NCBI GenBank assembly: GCA_003242505.1
Contig: QGUP01000097.1
Span: 1-7,271 of the forward strand
Length of the DNA stretch: 7,271 nucleotides
Direction of reading: 5' to 3'
Source: Bacillota bacterium
GTDB lineage: Bacteria > Bacillota > Sulfobacillia > Symbiobacteriales > ZC4RG38
The stretch's first letter is position 1. The number at the start of each line of letters is the position of its first letter. The notes beneath the pieces were generated by a model that did not search any database, was not told where the DNA came from, and worked only from the letters and a program-made list of their open reading frames with translations. This document shows, one piece after another, positions 1 to 5,677 of the stretch. The translations under genes and the position numbers were made by a program.

Positions 1-664
1 GGAGATCCCCGAGGCCGCGGACCGGGTGGCGGTGATCTCCGGGCCCAACTTTGCGGTGGAGGCGGCTCGGGGGCTCCCCACCGGCACCGTGGTGGCCGCC
101 CGGGACCCGAAGTTCGCAGAGACGGTCCAGGACGCGTTCCTCACCCCCCGGTTCCGGGCCTACACCTCCGACGATCCCATCGGGGTGGAGCTGGGCGGCG
201 CGCTGAAGAACATCATCGCCATGGCGGTGGGGGTGAGCGACGGCCTGGGCCTGGGGCACAACACCCGGGCCACCCTGATCACCCGGGGGCTGGCGGAGAT
301 GGCCCGGCTGGGGATGGCCCTGGGAGCGCAACTGATGACCTTTGCGGGCCTGTCCGGGGTCGGGGACCTGGTGCTGACCGCCACCGGCGACCTCTCCCGG
401 AACCGGCAGGCCGGGCTTTACATCGGCCGGGGCGGCACCCTGGCGGACTTCATCCGGGAGACCGGGGCGACGGTGGAGGGGGCCCCCACCGCCCGGGCCG
501 CGCGGGAGCTGGCGGCCCGGCTCGGGGTGGAGATGCCCATCACCGAACAGCTCTGCAGGATCCTCTACGAAGGGATCGCCCCGGAAGAAGCGCTCCTCGC
601 CCTCACCGGCCGGGAGAAGCGGTTCCGGGAACTCGAAGGGCACCATCCCCCGACGGGGAGATGA
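1..664 (+). CDS. gpsA: Glycerol-3-phosphate dehydrogenase [NAD(P)+], 5'-truncated by window edge
   Basis: This cytosolic enzyme reduces dihydroxyacetone phosphate to sn-glycerol-3-phosphate, the backbone precursor of phospholipids. The first complete codon begins at base 2 and about 220 residues are visible. Compared with the family length of roughly 340, about 120 residues are missing, including the Rossmann GxGxxG nucleotide-binding loop. The visible part starts just before the end of the NAD-binding domain (SGPNFAVEAARGLPT) and continues into the helical substrate domain. That domain has GGALKNIIA, whose lysine (codon 206-208) is the family's catalytic lysine, then GLGHNTRATLITRGLAEM, with the substrate-contacting arginine at 266-268, and GLSGVGDLVLTATGDLSRN. 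PITEQLCRILYEG is the usual C-terminal helix, so the 3' end looks intact. The TGA stop at 662-664 is in the same frame as the following topB, which starts 24 bases later. Identification is very secure. Confidence 0.96.
   Translation, partial: EIPEAADRVAVISGPNFAVEAARGLPTGTVVAARDPKFAETVQDAFLTPRFRAYTSDDPIGVELGGALKNIIAMAVGVSDGLGLGHNTRATLITRGLAEMARLGMALGAQLMTFAGLSGVGDLVLTATGDLSRNRQAGLYIGRGGTLADFIRETGATVEGAPTARAARELAARLGVEMPITEQLCRILYEGIAPEEALLALTGREKRFRELEGHHPPTGR
655..660 (+). promoter_or_regulatory. Shine-Dalgarno-like GGGGAG inside the end of gpsA
   Basis: GGGGAG lies 10 bases before the GTG at 671 and 28 bases before the ATG at 689. It supports either initiation at the GTG or coupled re-initiation after the gpsA stop at 662-664. 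The ATG at 689 has only a weak GGAAAGAG (672-679) in front of it. The topB start is therefore uncertain by six codons. Confidence 0.4.
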
Positions 665-688
665 TGCCTGGTGGAAAGAGATGACGCC

Positions 689-3124
689 ATGTCCGAGCAG
701 CGCAAGCCTCTCATCATCGCGGAGAAGCCCAGCGCCGCCCGGGCCATCGCCGAGGCCCTGGGCGGCTTCCGCCGCAAGGCGAACTACATGGAAAGCGACG
801 AGTACCTGCTCTCCTGGGCCATCGGCCATCTGGTCGACCTCTGGGAGCCGGAGGACTACAACCCCGAGTGGCGCCGCTGGTCCCTGGAGAGCCTTCCCAT
901 CCTGCCCGAGGAGTTCCGGCTGAAGGTGATCGCCCGGACCGCGGCCCAGTTCCGGGTGCTCCAGCGGCTGGTCCGCCGGGCCTCCTCCCTGATCAACGCC
1001 TGCGACGCCGGCCGGGAGGGGGAACTGATCTTCCGCTTCATCGTCCAGGCCCTGGGGGTCGACCTGCCGGTCCAGCGGCTCTGGGTCTCCTCCCTGACGC
1101 CGGAGGCGATCCGGGCGGGGTTCCGGGACCTCCGCCCGGGCTCGGAGTACGACCGGCTCTACCAGAGCGCCCTCTGCCGGGCCCAGGGGGACTGGCTGAT
1201 CGGCATGAACGGCACCCGGGCTTTCACGGCCGCCTTCGGAGAGCTTCTCTCCGTCGGCCGGGTCCAGACCCCCACCCTGGCCATGGTGGTCCGGCGGGAG
1301 CAGGAAATCCGGAACTTCCGGCCGGAGCCGTACTGGCAGGTGGTGGCGGAGTTCGTCACCCCGGAGGGCCACCGGTACAAGGGGGTCTGGCAGGGGCCCG
1401 AGGGGGACCGGCTGCACGACGAGGCCGCCGCGGCGGCCATCCGGGACCGGGTGGCCGCGGCGGGAGCGGCCCGGGTGGAGGCGGTGGAGGCCAAGGAGGT
1501 GGCGGAAAAGCCGCCCCAGCTCTACGACCTCACGAGCCTCCAGCGGGAGGCCAACCGGCGCTTCGGCCTTACCGCCGCGGCCACCCTGAAGGCCGCCCAG
1601 GCCCTCTACGAGCGGAAGCTCATCACCTACCCCCGGACCGACAGCCGCTATCTCACCCGGGACGTGGCCCGGCAGGTCCACCGGCCCCTGCAGGCCCTCA
1701 GCCGGCTGCCGGCCTACGCCGCCCTGGTGGAGGCCGCGGACCCGGCCCGGATCTGGACCGGCCGGGTGGTGAACGAGTCCCGGGTGACGGACCACCACGC
1801 GATCCTCCCCACCGGGGAGCCGATCCCGGAACTCACCGGGGTGGAGCAGAAGGTCTTCGACCTCATCGCCCGGCGGTTTCTCGCCCAGTTCTTCCCCGAG
1901 GCCCGGTTCCGGGACCTGGAGGTCTGGACCCGGGCCGGGGCCGAGGACCGGTTCTGCAGCCGGGGCCGGGTGCTGCTGGACCCGGGCTGGCAGGCCGCGG
2001 ATCCGCCGCCCCGGCGCCGGAAGTCCGGCGGCACCGCCCGGGCCGGGGCCGAGGGCGGGGAGGCGGAGGAGGCCGGACCGGAACTGGAGGGGCCTCTCCC
2101 CGACTTGGCGCCGGACGAGCCGGTGACGGTGGCGAAGGTGGAGGCCCTCCGGAAGGAGACCCAGCCGCCCCGGCGGTACACCGAGGCCTCCCTCCTGGCG
2201 GCCATGGAGGCCGCCGGCCAGGAGATCGAGGACGAGGAACTCAGGGAAGCGATGAAGGGCCGGGGGCTGGGCACCCCGGCCACCCGGGCGGCGATCATCG
2301 AACGGCTGAAGGAGGTCGGCTACCTCCAGGTCCGGGGGAAGACCCTCTACCCCACCCCCAAGGCCGAGCGGCTGGTCTCCCTCGTGGAGGCGGTGGGCGC
2401 GAAGGTCCTGCTCTCTCCGGAACTGACCGGGGAGTGGGAGAAGCGCATCGCCGACATCCAGGCGGGCACCTACGACCCGGACCGGCTGCGGCAGGAGATG
2501 AAGGCCCTGGCCATCGAGGTGGTGGAGCACGTCCGTTATGCGGCCCTGACGGGGGTGGGCCGGCAGGGGACCGGGCCTGGCGCCGCATCCGGCCCTGCCG
2601 GGGCCGCCGCCGGATCCGGGGCTGCCGCCGGAACCGGGGCCGCCGTGCCGGCGCACGGAACCGGATCCGGGGCTGACGGGTCCGCCGCTGGCGTGCCGGC
2701 CGCCCCTGCCGAGGCCGGGGCGGCCCCGGCATCGGAGGCGGCCGGTGCGGCGGCCAGGGGGGAGGTGGCGGCGACGGCGCCGGTTGGCGGGAACGGACTG
2801 GCGGCCGGCCGCTGGCCGGAGGGCCTCCGGGCGGGCACCTGTCCCCGGTGCGGAAGCCCCGTGGTCTGGCAGGGGCGGGAGTGGCGGTGCCAGGGCCAGG
2901 GGTGCACCCTCCGTATTCCCGGGGAGCTCTGCCGGCGCCCCATCACCCCGGAGGAGGCGGGGGTGATCCTCCGGGAGGGGCGGAGCCGCCTCCTGGAGGG
3001 CTTCCTATCCCGCCACGGCCGCCCCTTCTCTGCCTACCTGGTCCTGGGGCCCGACGGGGTCTCCTTCGAGTTTCCCGCCGCGCCCGCAGGCCGGCGGGGC
3101 AAGTCCCGGAAGAAGCGCCGCTGA
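689..3124 (+). CDS. topB: DNA topoisomerase III (type IA)
   Basis: This type IA topoisomerase passes one DNA strand through a transient 5'-phosphotyrosyl break, relaxing negative supercoils and decatenating intermediates. With the ATG at 689 it has 811 residues, longer than E. coli TopB (about 650) or B. subtilis TopB (about 730). The Toprim domain has the catalytic glutamate in IIAEKPSAAR (E12) and the metal-binding DAGREGE (106-112). The active-site tyrosine is Y314 in LITYPRTDSRYL. Other conserved blocks are VTDHHAILPT (366-375) and GLGTPATRAAIIERL (526-540). Residues about 622-707 are a low-complexity Ala/Gly/Pro linker. A zinc ribbon follows, with C718, C721, C734 and C739 (CxxC-x12-CxxxxC), as in topoisomerase C-terminal repeats. 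A GTG at 671 is an alternative start adding six residues; it has a better ribosome binding site (GGGGAG, 655-660), while the ATG fits homologue length better. The gene is probably coupled to gpsA. Confidence 0.95.
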   Translation: MSEQRKPLIIAEKPSAARAIAEALGGFRRKANYMESDEYLLSWAIGHLVDLWEPEDYNPEWRRWSLESLPILPEEFRLKVIARTAAQFRVLQRLVRRASSLINACDAGREGELIFRFIVQALGVDLPVQRLWVSSLTPEAIRAGFRDLRPGSEYDRLYQSALCRAQGDWLIGMNGTRAFTAAFGELLSVGRVQTPTLAMVVRREQEIRNFRPEPYWQVVAEFVTPEGHRYKGVWQGPEGDRLHDEAAAAAIRDRVAAAGAARVEAVEAKEVAEKPPQLYDLTSLQREANRRFGLTAAATLKAAQALYERKLITYPRTDSRYLTRDVARQVHRPLQALSRLPAYAALVEAADPARIWTGRVVNESRVTDHHAILPTGEPIPELTGVEQKVFDLIARRFLAQFFPEARFRDLEVWTRAGAEDRFCSRGRVLLDPGWQAADPPPRRRKSGGTARAGAEGGEAEEAGPELEGPLPDLAPDEPVTVAKVEALRKETQPPRRYTEASLLAAMEAAGQEIEDEELREAMKGRGLGTPATRAAIIERLKEVGYLQVRGKTLYPTPKAERLVSLVEAVGAKVLLSPELTGEWEKRIADIQAGTYDPDRLRQEMKALAIEVVEHVRYAALTGVGRQGTGPGAASGPAGAAAGSGAAAGTGAAVPAHGTGSGADGSAAGVPAAPAEAGAAPASEAAGAAARGEVAATAPVGGNGLAAGRWPEGLRAGTCPRCGSPVVWQGREWRCQGQGCTLRIPGELCRRPITPEEAGVILREGRSRLLEGFLSRHGRPFSAYLVLGPDGVSFEFPAAPAGRRGKSRKKRR
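2550..2815 (+). repeat. Low-complexity Ala/Gly/Pro linker in topB with in-frame duplications
   Basis: This segment encodes roughly 85 residues made almost only of Ala, Gly, Pro, Ser and Thr, between the catalytic core and the zinc ribbon of TopB. A 15-base perfect direct repeat (CCGGATCCGGGGCTG) occurs at 2610-2624 and 2661-2675, 51 bases or 17 codons apart. Related GGAACCGG units lie at 2630-2637 and 2657-2664. The pattern suggests growth by replication slippage that kept the reading frame. It is most likely a flexible tether. Confidence 0.75.
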
Positions 3125-3192
3125 TCCTGCTGATCCTGCTGACTCTGCCGACTCTGCTGATCCTGCTGGTCCGACTGACCCGGCTGACCCCG
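3121..3192. repeat. Degenerate 9-base tandem repeat, about 8 units
   Basis: Eight successive 9-base units follow the consensus CTGATCCTG. Units 1, 2 and 5 (3121-3129, 3130-3138, 3157-3165) are identical. Unit 3 is CTGACTCTG and unit 4 is CCGACTCTG. Units 6 to 8 are more divergent (CTGGTCCGA, CTGACCCGG, CTGACCCCG). The TGA stop codon of topB (3122-3124) is part of the first unit. The array lies between the convergent topB and glycosyltransferase genes and encodes no protein I can support. It differs from its surroundings in having a regular T at fixed positions. Confidence 0.85.
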
Positions 3193-3196
3193 GCGA

Positions 3197-3219
3197 TCCG
3201 CCGATATCCCACCGGCGGA
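3197..3219. terminator. Small GC hairpin in the convergent spacer
   Basis: TCCGCCG (3197-3203) pairs perfectly with CGGCGGA (3213-3219) around a 9-base loop, giving a 7-bp stem just after the 9-base array. No T-tract follows on either strand. It may assist termination of topB or of the opposing glycosyltransferase, or may be chance in GC-rich DNA. Confidence 0.35.
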
Positions 3220-3226
3220 CCCGCCC

Positions 3227-3257
3227 CGTTCGCCGCCCCTCCAGGGGGCGGCGGACG
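3227..3257. terminator. Strong 13-bp hairpin between convergent genes, candidate bidirectional terminator
   Basis: Bases 3227-3239 pair with 3245-3257 around the 5-base loop TCCAG. The stem has 13 pairs, of which one is a T-G wobble (3230 with 3254) and most are G-C. It lies about 100 bases after the topB stop and about 60 bases past the stop of the opposing glycosyltransferase, so it can serve both transcripts. There is no T-run on either side, so it is not a classical intrinsic terminator. In very GC-rich genomes, U-poor hairpins are common downstream of genes. Confidence 0.55.
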
Positions 3258-3313
3258 CCATGGCCGGCACGGCGTTCCCGGGCCCGCTGTGCCAGGACCC
3301 CGTTTCCCGGCCC

Positions 3314-5383
3314 CTACTCCCGGGTGCGGGGGGTCTTGACCCACCCCTGGGGGCTCCGGCCCAGGCCCCGGAGAACCAGGGCGCTGGAGTAAGGCACCGG
3401 GAAGAGAAAGGCCGCCAGGGGCAGCAGGAGGAGATTCACCACGGCCAGGGCCTGGCTTCGCAAGGTGGCGGCCTCCCGGGCGGCGGTGTCCAGGTGGGGC
3501 GCGTACCGCCGGAAGGCGTAGAGGGTGAAGCCCACATAGATCAGGGAGAGCAGGCTGAGGCAGGCCCGGACCGGCGCGGGCAGCACCGCGGGGTCCAGCA
3601 GCCCCAGGTAGTAGGCGACCAGGGCGGCGGGAGGCACCAGGGTCGCGGCCTGGTAGAAGACCCACTCCCGCTGCCCTTTCCGAAAGAGTTGCCGCAGCAC
3701 CGCCCGGCGCCGCTCCGGCGGGTAGCCGGTCTCCCTCCGGATCTTGTCCATCACCTGCAGGTGGCCCGTGGCCCACCGGAGCCGCTGCCGGAAAAAGGCC
3801 GCAAAGGTTGGCGGCGTCTGCTCCGAAGAGGGCAGGGGCAGGTACTCAGGCCAGGCCCCGCACCGGAGGTAGGCCCGGGTGCCGAGTTCCAGGTCCTCGG
3901 TCAGGGACTGGTGGTCGTACCCGCCCACCGCCCGGAGCAGGTCGGCGGTGACGAAGAGGTTGGTCCCGCCGACGAAGGGCAGGTGGCGGAAGAGGGCCGG
4001 CAGGTACCAGTCGTGGGCCACCGCCTGGTACAGGGACGCGATCTTGCAAAAGGGGCCCATCTCGTAGAAGTTCCGCACCTGGAAGACCGGCCCCTGAAAG
4101 ATCTGCACCGGCCGGCCCACCCGGGGAGCCCGCCAGGGACGCTCCTCCGGCCCCAGGTCCTGGAGCCACCGGTGGGCCACGTAGAGGAGCACCCCCGGGT
4201 CCGGCCGGGACTCGGCGTCGTAGAAGCCGCACCACTCCGCCCGGGGATCGACAAACCCCAGGCCCCAGTTGAGGGCCCGCCCCTTGGTGGAGGGCACCTC
4301 CCGGCCCGTGCACCCGCCGCCCAGGCGGCCGTCGAAGTCGAAGGGGACCGTCACATGGACCAGCCGGGGACGCCCCGGCTGCCGGGCCAGTTCCTGGACC
4401 TTCCGGGCGAGGATGTCCTGGGTGGTGGGGTAGACCTCCCGGTAGGTCGCCTCCAGAGCCCGGCGGAGGGCCTCGGGCCCGGCGGCCCGGAGCCGCCGGA
4501 GCCGCTCCAGGATCCGGCCGGCCAGGGCTTCCGCCATGGTGACCAGGATCTCCTGGGTCAGGGAGTGGTGGGCCCGGGCCACCCGGGCCGCCAGGTGCCG
4601 GACCAGCCGGGCCTGGCCCGGGTCCTGCCGGAGCGCCGCCATGGCCACCACCACCGGGATCCCGTGGGCCAGGAGGGCCGCAAAGGCCGCCTGGCTGTCC
4701 TTCTCCCGGGCCTGCCGGAGCCGGCGGCGGAGGAGCACCTCCACCTCGCCGAGCCGCGCCTCCAGCCCCCACCGGCGGCCGGGGTAGAGCCGGCGAGCTG
4801 CCTCCCAGATGAGCTGCCGGCTCACCGGCTCCGGGAGGGAGGTGAGGCTGAGGGGCGTGAGGGACGGGTCGCTCCCGCCCTCGGTGGCCAGCCTGGCCAG
4901 CAACCCCAGCACCAGGCCCTGGACCTCCGGCGGCGGGTCCGGAAGGGGTGCGGCCGCCGGACCCTCGCCCCTGGTCTCGGGACCCTCCAGGGCCGCAAGG
5001 CCCGCCGCCACCGTCTCGGCCGCTTCCCTGACAATACCGGGCCGCCGCTGGTCGGCGGCCCGCTGCTCTTTCTCATCGGTCACTACCACGATCTCGTACC
5101 GGTCCGGCGGGTAGTCCAGGGCCGCCATGTGGTCCACGGTGCCCTCGATGACCTCCGCCTCGTTCCGGGCAGGGATCAGGATCGAAAAGAACGGCAGCGG
5201 CCGCCCCAGGGCCCGGGCCTGAGCTTCGACCTGGGCGACGGTGAGCCGGGGGCGCCGCCGCCAGTAATGCCGCTCCGCATACCGCTTCCAGAGGAGCAGC
5301 CGGCAGAAGAGGAGGAACATCAGGAGGTAGGCGGCTGCCACCGCCAGGTAGAGGTACTGCGGCAGGGTGAGGGCCCCGACCAT
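3314..5383 (-). CDS. Membrane-bound family 2 glycosyltransferase with a large helical insert
   Basis: A 689-residue predicted inner-membrane glycosyltransferase of the GT2 (GT-A fold) type, expected to move a sugar from a nucleotide donor to a growing glycan or lipid acceptor on the cytoplasmic side. Residues 8-32 form one membrane helix followed by a basic stretch. The catalytic domain opens with FSILIPARNEAEVIEGTV (66-83) and EIVVVTDE (97-104). It resumes with STKGRALNWGL (365-375), DAE (389-391, the metal-binding DxD equivalent), VGGTNLF (471-477), TEDLELG (495-501, catalytic base) and QRLRW (533-537, QxxRW). These motifs are typical of BcsA/hyaluronan-synthase-like processive enzymes. Hydrophobic segments at about 577-597, 604-624 and 645-668 follow. 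Residues about 108-335 are an extra, mostly helical segment. No PilZ domain is visible. The start is backed by GGAGG seven bases upstream. Donor, acceptor and product cannot be told from sequence. It is divergent from spoIVA. Confidence 0.9.
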   Translation of the reverse strand: MVGALTLPQYLYLAVAAAYLLMFLLFCRLLLWKRYAERHYWRRRPRLTVAQVEAQARALGRPLPFFSILIPARNEAEVIEGTVDHMAALDYPPDRYEIVVVTDEKEQRAADQRRPGIVREAAETVAAGLAALEGPETRGEGPAAAPLPDPPPEVQGLVLGLLARLATEGGSDPSLTPLSLTSLPEPVSRQLIWEAARRLYPGRRWGLEARLGEVEVLLRRRLRQAREKDSQAAFAALLAHGIPVVVAMAALRQDPGQARLVRHLAARVARAHHSLTQEILVTMAEALAGRILERLRRLRAAGPEALRRALEATYREVYPTTQDILARKVQELARQPGRPRLVHVTVPFDFDGRLGGGCTGREVPSTKGRALNWGLGFVDPRAEWCGFYDAESRPDPGVLLYVAHRWLQDLGPEERPWRAPRVGRPVQIFQGPVFQVRNFYEMGPFCKIASLYQAVAHDWYLPALFRHLPFVGGTNLFVTADLLRAVGGYDHQSLTEDLELGTRAYLRCGAWPEYLPLPSSEQTPPTFAAFFRQRLRWATGHLQVMDKIRRETGYPPERRRAVLRQLFRKGQREWVFYQAATLVPPAALVAYYLGLLDPAVLPAPVRACLSLLSLIYVGFTLYAFRRYAPHLDTAAREAATLRSQALAVVNLLLLPLAAFLFPVPYSSALVLRGLGRSPQGWVKTPRTRE

Positions 5384-5390
5384 CTCATCG

Positions 5391-5395
5391 CCTCC
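5391..5395 (-). promoter_or_regulatory. Shine-Dalgarno of the glycosyltransferase
   Basis: On the minus strand, GGAGG lies seven bases before the ATG at 5383-5381. This is canonical spacing and supports the chosen start. No convincing -10/-35 pair was found further upstream on this strand. Confidence 0.75.
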
Positions 5396-5440
5396 GCCTC
5401 GCCATCCTCGGGGGGTAGGTTGGCACGGGAACGGAGGGCT

Positions 5441-5539
5441 GATTCCTCACCCTGCGGCACCCCTGGAATTCCCCCTGCCTGCCGGGGCCTCAAGTCCCCT
5501 TGCCTGCCGCAACGGGGATTCCCCTGCGTGCCGGGGCAG
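5441..5539. repeat. Degenerate 24-base direct repeats in the divergent promoter region
   Basis: Three imperfect copies lie head to tail at about 5467-5491, 5492-5515 and 5516-5539. They share a core of the form TCCCC-TGCCTGCC followed by GGGG or a variant. TGCCTGCC occurs exactly at 5476-5483 and 5501-5508, with TGCGTGCC at 5525-5532. A more decayed fourth copy may occupy 5441-5464 (GATTCC, then CCCTGCGGC). The cores recur every 23-25 bases. Copies 1 and 3 each contain CCCC and GGGG separated by eight bases. The array sits between two divergent genes, so it could be a set of operator sites or a decayed minisatellite. Confidence 0.6.
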
Positions 5540-5565
5540 GCCTGTCATCTCCGGCCGATCCCGAT

Positions 5566-5596
5566 GGCATGGACGCCCCCGCCCCCTCATAGCTAT
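5566..5596 (+). promoter_or_regulatory. Candidate sigma-E-type promoter for spoIVA
   Basis: CATAGCTAT (5588-5596) resembles the -10 element of mother-cell sigma-E promoters, which usually starts CATA. About 14-15 bases upstream, GGCATGG (5566-5572) is a weak match to the -35 element. In Bacillus subtilis spoIVA is transcribed early in the mother cell by sigma-E, so a site of this type is expected. The element is one of the few AT-rich spots in the region. It would give a leader of about 75 bases. The match is partial and found by eye. Confidence 0.3.
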
Positions 5597-5624
5597 GGAC
5601 ACGAGCATGTGCCCACAGGGCACG

Positions 5625-5648
5625 CCCGGGCCGGGCCCCGGCCCTGGG
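5625..5648 (+). other. GC-rich inverted repeat in the spoIVA leader
   Basis: GGGCCG (5628-5633) pairs with CGGCCC (5639-5644) around a 5-base loop. The stem can extend with CCC (5625-5627) to GGG (5646-5648) past one bulged T. A second small hairpin, TCCC (5654-5657) with GGGA (5662-5665), touches the ribosome binding site. It may affect translation of spoIVA, or be chance in GC-rich sequence. Confidence 0.35.
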
Positions 5649-5661
5649 TAAAGTCCCACCT

Positions 5662-5670
5662 GGGAGGGGG
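5662..5670 (+). promoter_or_regulatory. Shine-Dalgarno of spoIVA
   Basis: GGGAGGGGG, containing GGAGG at 5663-5667, lies ten bases before the ATG at 5678. It settles the spoIVA start, since the same frame stays open for more than 2 kb upstream without a stop codon. Confidence 0.75.
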
Positions 5671-5677
5671 CTACCTC

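Noticed and set aside
868..2676. A 602-residue open frame inside topB on the same strand
   Set aside because: Its translation is Gly/Pro/Arg low complexity in the +1-shifted frame of topB, with no recognisable motif. It is a composition artefact.
3264..3295. GGCAC...GTGCC inverted repeat near the glycosyltransferase stop
   Set aside because: Only five continuous pairs with a long loop, which is expected by chance in this base composition.
2943..3776. Minus-strand open frame covering the 9-base array, giving RISRVSRIS-like repeats
   Set aside because: It overlaps the glycosyltransferase 3' end in another frame and topB on the opposite strand, and has no plausible start signal or domain. The peptide repeat only reflects the DNA repeat.
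3260..5677. An open frame of about 2.4 kb upstream of and in frame with spoIVA, suggesting a 1299-residue fusion
   Set aside because: It runs antisense to the well-supported glycosyltransferase, and its translation is a Gly/Pro/Arg/Gln-rich shadow with no domain. The ribosome binding site and the family N-terminus place the SpoIVA start at 5678. Lack of stops reflects high GC.
5384..5677. Possible small gene or riboswitch in the divergent spacer
   Set aside because: Short open frames here lack a ribosome binding site and recognisable product, and I see no known riboswitch core or T-box element.
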